Positions 57,595 through 64,000 of a DNA stretch of 64,000 nt are shown piece after piece. The stretch lies in NCBI GenBank assembly GCA_047967505.1, contig CM106538.1; one strand, given 5' to 3'. The DNA is from Dipteris shenzhenensis (Eukaryota > Polypodiophyta > Polypodiopsida > Gleicheniales). The notes under the pieces are model-generated. The model was not told where the DNA came from and searched no databases. It saw only the letters and a program-made list of their open reading frames with translations. How positions within the stretch are numbered: the stretch's first letter is position 1; every line of letters begins with the position of its first letter. Position numbers and translations under genes: made by a program.

Positions 57595-58580
57595 CTATTC
57601 ATGTTTACTTGTCCATTTATGGTTTCTAAATATCTTCGATTCCCTCCATTGTCTATGTCTCTCTGCTACAATTGAATTGTCTAGAGCTTGTCTTCGTCTT
57701 TGCTTTTGGGCTAGAAGAAAAGCAAGCTTGATTTTGGAGCTAGCAACTTTTCTTTTAGCATGCAGCCTCTGTAGTATGCCTCGGTAAAACCATTGGAAGA
57801 CTTCCTTTAGACTATTCACCTTCTGACTCCCTCCATAGTGTTGTGTGTGTCTAAAAAATGCATTACGTGCCATGTAGTGAGACTTCTCCATGCCTTGGGT
57901 AGACCAAATAGCTGGGCATCCATACTTTTTGACAAAATAGGGAAGGTGGTTGTATATGATATGCTGTAAGACATAAGAATGCATAGTAAGTAATTAAAAA
58001 AAAGAGGATCACACTTAAGTAAAAGAAAAAGACATAACCTTACCATGTAGTGAGTTATATTGCAGGATGTCCACGCGTCTTTCATTGACTTTCCAAAATG
58101 TTTAATTGCCTCCTCAAAGTTCTTGTAATCACTCTTTGTCCATGTTACTTTGTCACAGAACATGAAGAGTTGATCAAGAGACCTCCACACCTCTGCCTTC
58201 CTATTTCATGCTTCCCCATCTGCCTCATGATCTTTCACAGCATTATGGACTTGCTTCCACAATCCATAATTAATATTTGAAACTGCTCTACCTTGCCTTA
58301 CTTGCTTACTGTGTTTGGGTCGAGACAAGAATCTTCTTGCCTTAACACCACCAATAGAGGGCTTGATTGGTACCTCCTTGCCATTGGTAGACTTTTTAAA
58401 ATCCTTTATGATTTGAACATCTCCTCCATGCAAACCTATATCCGATAACACTTTTTCCAATGCTTGAAGAGCATCCTTTCTATTTTTTTCGGGACGGAGT
58501 TTCCAAGCAAATCCAATATATAAAAATACCAATTTCTCAATAATTCGACATAGACCATGCAATGTGCAGCTTGAGTCCAT
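57595..58580 (-). pseudogene. Transposase-like protein, C-terminal part (two exons)
   Basis: Exon 58580-58044 joins exon 57963-57595 in phase 0 (donor ATG|GTAAGG, acceptor CTTACAG), 302 codons. Text such as CTLHGLCRIIEKL, IGLHGGDVQIIKDFKK, ARRFLSRPKHSK, CPAIWSTQGMEKSHY and FRHTQHYGGS resembles the C-terminal part of large DNA-transposon transposases in general layout (an LHxLxRI-type helix, then a conserved W/E/H segment, then a basic tail). I cannot name the superfamily. One in-frame TGA at 58208-58206 stands where CGA would read on (DGEA?NRKAEVW). The N-terminal catalytic part is not visible upstream of 58580. It converges on the unknown gene at 55353-57270, with 324 bases between their ends. 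Confidence 0.5.
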
Positions 58581-61254
58581 CTCTCTCTAGTTCATTCTCT
58601 CTCTATGAATAGTCTTGGAGCTTCCGCTCCCTCTTATACGTTTGAAACCTCTTCTTCTCCCTTGTGTTTGTAGTATTTTGAGTTGCATTGGAGTGGAGTC
58701 TCACTCTATTAGTAATGAAGGTCACTTCAGGTTCTCTCTCTTGAGTGTCGTTTTCCTTTTTCCATTGTTTTCTCTTCCAAAGTGCTCAAAAGTGTTGTCT
58801 ATTCGGCTGCTCATTGCGCATACATGGTTTATCTATTTCCCAAGCCACAAAGGGAGCTCTTCCTTCCCTCCTAGGTAACCTCTATGGGACTTGGATTGTT
58901 GATGAAGTCTAAGCATGGAGGTAGTATTCTCCCAAGTCGGCACCAGTAGAAGGAGTACGTGTTTTTCATGACAGTTTGACCCCCTATCAGTATTTTGCTT
59001 ATAACTTTTTGCTCCATCATCCGATTTGGATAAAACATATATTAGCACAAAGCTCTCTTTAAGGAGCATCATCCTATGTCCTCAGTTATTGTATTAGATT
59101 TCAAACCAAAAATCTATGACTCTCTGTGTGTGACTATTTCTTTTTCAGATAGTTTTTACCCTGTCTAGTAAACTGCCCATATCTTTCCGACTGCTTCTCT
59201 GTTTCTTATGAAACTTATATCACAGCGAAGCCCATTTTAAGATGCATCTGGATATGTGTTTGAATATTTTATATCATGTCTCTGCTGAAAGTTATGGGTC
59301 TCTGTGTCTTATGATAGTTTGGAGAGTGTTTTGAGCTAAGTGTAAAGGTGTCTATGAAGGAGGTGCAATGTTTCCTCAGAACCTACCCATCTGACCCGAT
59401 CAGCCCCTTCAAACTCCTTGATATATATTAGTTCATGTCATGTTGAGCTGCAAGATCTTCTTTCAACAACATTTCACTCTTCTCTTTGGCACAGACCACC
59501 GGCTTGCTAAGATTATGGCCTCCGCTGATCCTTTCCTTCTCCCTATGCTTGAGTACAACATCATTTGGGATGTTACCATCTTCATTCTCCTATAAGGAGG
59601 GATAGTATGGTGTGGTCTCTTGGTATAAAAGCTTCTTTTGAATGTCCCTTTCCCAGTGATGAATATCTCTATCACTCAGTTCGAAAGCAGTAGGAAGTGA
59701 AGAGGTGCGTGAAGTTTATTACCCCCAACTTCATGTCATAGTATGCCAAAATCATTATGATATCTTACATGCAATCTAAAACATTGAAGAAAAATGTCAC
59801 CACAATGCTAAAACTGAAATATTCACTCAAATTTATGTCATATATTTGGCATCACATGTTCTTATTGCCCATGCTTTATGAACCTCATGCAACCAACTGT
59901 CATCCACATATTTATAGTTGGTTCCATAAAAGATATACAAAGCATGCAAATAGTAAGAAAAAAATGAATCAAGATATCTCCCACTAGTGCTTGGGTTCAT
60001 GGCACTTTTGCACATCAGCGAGCATTCTAATTTAATATGACCTGCTCATCTCTTACTTAAAAGTGGACATTTCTTACTTACCACACTTAAGCCTACGTCT
60101 CTCACCGAAACACGACTTGAGGTCCTAAGCTACACGTATACTACAAACGACAACCTTGATATATCTGTAGGTGACAAAAATCCTCGGAACCCTGCATACT
60201 GAGAATACCCTGCTCTTTCCATCACAAAAGCCTGGGACAGAGCCAACACAACATCCGGCCATTCAGGTAAATACCAATCTCGAGTCTTCACAAGCTTTAA
60301 CATGCACCCTAAAGTTCATAGAGTGACGACCCTACCAACACCTCGAGAGATGCACACAAAGTGAAAGCAATGCCCAATCATCCTGGTTCGAGTAGTCTAT
60401 GGGCTTCAACAAAATGCAAGAAAAGGAGAGACAACCTAAGTGCGGAAGCCATTGCAATAGTGGTGACGTTTTGGCATGAAAATACGAGAGTTTTTCCAAA
60501 TAACAAGGACATTTGTAGAAAGTAGACAGGATGCAAGATGTTTGAGGAGCACATCATACACATGCTTGATACAACGCAGAGGTGAGTGGTTGCCCAAACC
60601 ATCTCGGTGGTTGTTTGTGATTGAGCTTTGGGATAGTTTACTTGTCTCATTTCTTGATACAATGCAGGTTGGTGGTTGCCTAAACCAGCCCGGTGGTTGT
60701 TTGTGATTGATATTTGGGATAGTTTACTAGGCTGCTGGCTTGGACTTCATGTGATTGTCCTAAACTAGCCCAGTGGTTGGAACATCATGCAATCATGGTT
60801 GGGTCAACTCAAACACCAGTTATGTGATTGTCATGAACCAATGTGGTTGAACAGAAAGTAATAGCAATATATTTTGCAACAGAACAACAATATATTGTTA
60901 TTTTACTACACTAGCTCGGTGGTTGGTGGGACGTCATGCAACCATGGCGTTTAGCTCAAACACTAGTGTGGTTGACATTAGTTGCTGACCAGCTCGGTGG
61001 TTGAAATTACTTTGTTTCTTAGTACTTAAATTAGTTAAATTTAATATATTATTGAAAAAAGTCCATCAAATTATAAAGTCCAACTCAGGGAAACATTTCC
61101 ACTAATTATAAAGTCCAACTGAGTGAAGTAGTCATAAGAAAATAGAACCTTTGAATCCAACTAAATGCAACATTTTCAAATTATAAGGTCCAGCTGAGTG
61201 AAGCAATCATATCCAAGGACGGATAAATGGCGAATTAGTACTTTAAAACTGAAG
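58581..61254. other. Intergenic stretch with short direct repeats
   Basis: No gene is recognised. At 60567-60740 a unit of about 87 bases is duplicated (tgatacaa(c/t)gcag..., cggtggttgtttgtgattga, gggatagtttact). Shorter variants of agc(t/c)cggtggttg recur up to about 61000. At 61240-61500 two diverged copies of a block (gtcagcccct, ggtaatata(t/c), ggatggataaa) occur. Confidence 0.4.
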
Positions 61255-61468
61255 TTATATAGAAAAGCCCAATGTATAGTCAGCCCCTAAAGTTACATAG
61301 CCGGGTAGTATACAACCAAGTTTTACTCTTCTACATTTTGAAAAGAGGCCACCATCGTATCTAAGGATGGATAAATACAAACATAATTTACTACTTTTTT
61401 TTTTCAAAGAAGACAATTTACTACTTAGCTCAAGTTCTATTTTAAAGCCGACTAGATTAGAAGGGTGG

Positions 61469-61834
61469 TCAGCCCCTATAAAAGTCCCGGGTAATATATA
61501 TCCAAGATTCCAAGAGATCAAGTCCCCGATATCTTTGAAGGACTTTATATTTACGCAAGGATTCCAAGGCAAGGGCTCGACACTTTGCACCGTGGGAGCC
61601 TTCAGCAACATACTTCGCAAACTGTGGGTTCTTGTAGTATTGAAGGCCTTCCCACACTTCCTCCTGCAATATGACCATCTTGTGATTGGCAGTCTTGGAA
61701 ACTCTATGTTCCTCCTCCAAGCGATCAATCTCATCTACAAAAATCTTGGGTTGTCGAGGGACCTCTTGCGAAATGGCTTGATCAAGCTCAGGACAAGCAG
61801 TAGAAAAAATGACATTGCCTCTATGGCTTTCCAT
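61469..61834 (-). CDS. Hypothetical 121-residue frame next to Copia-E
   Basis: Reads MESHRGNVIFSTACPELD, FVDEIDRLEEEHRVSK and NPQFAKYVAEGSHGAKC, and has protein-like composition with a charged helix-like middle, but no recognised domain. A plausible acceptor (CCCTACAG) lies upstream at about 61868, next to the LTR edge of Copia-E. The element may thus have landed in or beside an intron of an older gene. Confidence 0.3.
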   Translation of the reverse strand: MESHRGNVIFSTACPELDQAISQEVPRQPKIFVDEIDRLEEEHRVSKTANHKMVILQEEVWEGLQYYKNPQFAKYVAEGSHGAKCRALALESLRKYKVLQRYRGLDLLESWIYITRDFYRG

Positions 61835-61874
61835 CTCTGTTCCTCCACTGTTCCTTCACTCGAGACCTGTAGGG

Positions 61875-62599
61875 TGTAAGAAAATAATACATCTATGCTC
61901 AATAGATAACAAGATCTCGTACGCAAGAGAGAAAACAAGATAGTATGGATAATAAAAAATTTGATTACTGTAGAACTGATACAATAGATGGCGCTGCCTC
62001 CCAACTGTGCGCTCCTGTGAAAGAAGCTTCGATGGCATGCTGGAAACAGTAGAAGACGGAGGCTGGATGTTAAGGAATCAGGGTTGCTGTAGCCAGTGAT
62101 GAAATGGGCTTCACGGGCTTGCTCTTATATAGCCACCAATCATAGTCGGTTAGGCTCAATTGGGTGATCGACCTAGTCCGCCCAAAACGGTCGACTGGGG
62201 GTCAAAATAGGCCACCGACCATACAATAGAACCGGTGCGCAAAATAGAGCAACTAACCTACGGTTACTGTTCGGCCTAGAGCCAATCTGGGATCTCATCT
62301 GAGGCTCCAAACGGGCCCCACAACCCGAGAGTGGGCTGCCCCGAGAAATGCTCCGTCTACCCTCAGTGCGGTCAGTCAAGGGATGCCTTCCCGCACTTGG
62401 ATGTAGCCTAGTTAGCGGTGTGCCAACTCTATCTGAAGCTGTCTAGCCATCAGGCCACACATGGCCCCCATCTGGTGTCCAAACCAAGACCTACCGGATA
62501 ACCGAGCTCCTCAAATGCCTTCTCCTCATATGGGGGCTTACAAGTAGAGTTAGCTGGTTCCCGCGTAGTTACACGAGAGTGGAGCATTGATATCTAACA
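61875..62599 (-). repeat. Copia-E 3' LTR (about 725 bp)
   Basis: The right edge (tatctaaca at 62599) is set by the purine tract. The left edge (tgtaag at 61875) is the best TG start and fits the Copia-A LTR by position (acaa(a/g)...gatggc(t/g) blocks), but it is less sure. A TATA-like ctcttatatagcc lies at 62125-62137 (read on minus). Confidence 0.65.
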
Positions 62600-64000
62600 C
62601 CCCCCCTCAATGTCCACCCGCAAGTGAACTTACTTTTCCAGCCCAATGCCAAGTCAATGAAGATGCCTCTCCAGTAAGTCTCTTCCAAGAGCCCTACACC
62701 AAGTCGACCTCTCCATCCATGATCGCGTACAAAGTGATATTGAATCTCAATGTGTTTTGTGCGAGTGTGGAACACCGGGTTCTTTGCAATCGCCATGCAA
62801 CTTTGATTGTCACATGATAACTGCGTAGGCTTGTTTTGCACTGCACCCATGTCCCGCAAAATCCTCCTCAACCATACTGCCTCGCAACAAGCAAAGCATG
62901 CATATACTCAGCCTCGGTAGAAGAAAGAGCAACTATGGGTTGCTTCTTGCTAACCCATGACACAGCTCCAAATCCAAGTGAGAAACAGTAAGGTGTCACT
63001 GATCTCTTGCTGTCCACGTCTCCTGCCCAATTCAAGTCACAGAATCCGGTCAAGATGTTGCCCTTGGTATAGGTGATGCCATAATCAAGTGTGCCTTTGA
63101 TGTATTTCAGCACCCGCATCCCTGCCCTCCAATGGTTCTCCCGGGCTCATTGGAAAACCTGCTTAGTACACCAGTCACACAACTGATGTCCGGCAGTGTG
63201 TTGCACAAGTAAATCAAGCTGCCCACAAGCCTTCTGTACTTGGCTTCATCCACCAGTGGTGATGAATCCTCGTTTGAGAGCTTCGCATCAACCTCCATAG
63301 GGGTACCAACTGTCTCGCACTCAGCCATGCCAAATGCCTTCAGTATCTCTCCAGCATACTTCAGCTATGAAATGAAGATCTGTTTCGGCTCCTGCCAAAC
63401 TTCAATCCCCAAACAGAAATGCATCAGTCCAAGGTCTGTCATTTCAAACTCTCTTCCTAGCAAATGCTTCATCTGCGAGATCTTCTCTTCATGGTTCCCT
63501 GTTATGACAAGGTCGTCCACATAAAGGACCATGATCGTACACCTGTCTCCTTCTTTGAAAATATACAAATTTGCATCAGATGGGCTCCTCCTGAACCCAT
63601 TTCACAGAAGTAGGCATCAATTCACTGGTACCACGCTTGTGGAGCCTGTTTCAGCCTGTAAAGTGCCTTCTTCAGTTTGTAGACTTTACCTTCTGAACCG
63701 GGGATCTCAAAACCTGGTGGTTGTTCCATGTATACCTCCTCCTTCACATCTCCATTCAAAAAGGCGGATTTCACATCCATCTGAAACACGGGCCAACTTC
63801 TATGAATTGTGGTTAGTCGAGCTGTGGGAGCAAAAGTATCTTGATAATCAAAACCATGTACCTATGCAAATCCTTTTGCCACGAGCCGAGCCTTGTACTT
63901 ATCCAACGTGCCGTCGGACTTGTACTTGGTCTTGTACACCCACTTGGTTCCTATTACCTTGTGTTTTGGTGGTCGATCCACAAGGTCCCAAGTGTTGTTC
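62600..64000 (-). pseudogene. Copia-E pol, RT and RNase H part, broken
   Basis: In minus order: RT entry (VYKTKYKSDGTLDKYKAR in the 63960-63880 text), the RT core with LYVDDLVITGN near 63535-63500, LGLMHFCLGIEVWQEP near 63430, the RT-RNase H connector VGSLIYLCNTLPDISC near 63200, and RNase H from 63119 to about 62640 (FCDLNWAGD, CDNQSCMAIAKNPVFH, TKHIEIQYHFVRD). Frameshifts at about 63570, 63365, 63120 and 62870 show decay. The domain order identifies Ty1/copia. Confidence 0.9.

Larger units (their letters stand above)
61875..64000 (-). mobile_element. Copia-E: Ty1/copia element, cut by the window end, same family as Copia-A
   Basis: The minus strand carries the 3' part of pol and one LTR. 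RNase H ends near 62640. The purine tract (ttgaggggggg on minus) abuts the LTR. RNase H text (GFCDLNWAGDVDSKRS, STEAEYMHAL) and nucleotide sequence such as tgcaactttgattgtc(a/g)cat match Copia-A closely. The rest of the element lies beyond 64000. Confidence 0.9.

Noticed and set aside
59463-59675. Frames near 59.5 kb as a retrotransposon gag start
   Set aside because: A phrase such as MASADPFLLPMLEYNIIWDV looked suggestive, but no LTR, primer-binding site, zinc knuckle or pol sequence follows.
1-64000. tRNA or rRNA genes
   Set aside because: I looked for tRNA-like boxes and rRNA stretches by eye and saw none. The only tRNA-related sequences are the retrotransposon primer-binding sites.

Overview
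The window looks like nuclear DNA of a land plant. Its genes are split by GT-AG introns, it holds a vacuolar sorting receptor gene and a chloroplast-type ferredoxin gene, and most of it is plant-style Ty1/copia and Helitron DNA. Low gene density and heavy transposon load suggest a large genome, possibly a fern or other non-seed plant; that last step is inference only.

Layout. 1-4550: decayed Copia on the minus strand (Copia-A) with one LTR in view. 4551-7219: little of note. 7220-9214 (minus): seven good exons of a vacuolar sorting receptor that stops before its transmembrane segment. 11.2-20.1 kb: two back-to-back Helitron remnants; the minus half keeps an RPA-like gene and the Rep domain, the plus half keeps a second RPA-like gene, the helicase and an endonuclease-like piece. 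23662-29560 (plus): a very young complete Copia (Copia-B) with identical 171-bp LTRs and a 5-bp target duplication. 31.8-41.7 kb: an old Copia (Copia-D) whose RNase H is split by Copia-C (34975-40874, minus), a sister of Copia-B. 43065-43520: intact intronless ferredoxin gene. 48.6-49.1 kb: a scrap of Copia gag. 61.9-64.0 kb: Copia-E, of the same family and orientation as Copia-A.

The most unusual part is 49.6-58.6 kb. Four gene-like units alternate in strand. On the minus strand at 51405-53232, one gene encodes a protein that starts as a histone H3 (MARTK tail and H3-type histone fold) and continues into a ULP1/SENP-type cysteine protease (peptidase C48) domain. Facing away from it, 2 kb off, is a two- or three-exon gene of unknown function (55353-57270). 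Between the two lie six copies of a ~72-bp hairpin, four of them in a strict 205-bp tandem array. A transposase-like gene (57595-58580, minus) and another unknown gene (50263-51056, plus) flank them. I think this is a large multi-gene mobile element or a remnant of one, but I could not find its ends.

Most in-frame stops in the otherwise readable old mobile genes are TAG where CAG (Gln) is expected. This fits deamination of methylated cytosine at CHG sites in silenced plant transposons.
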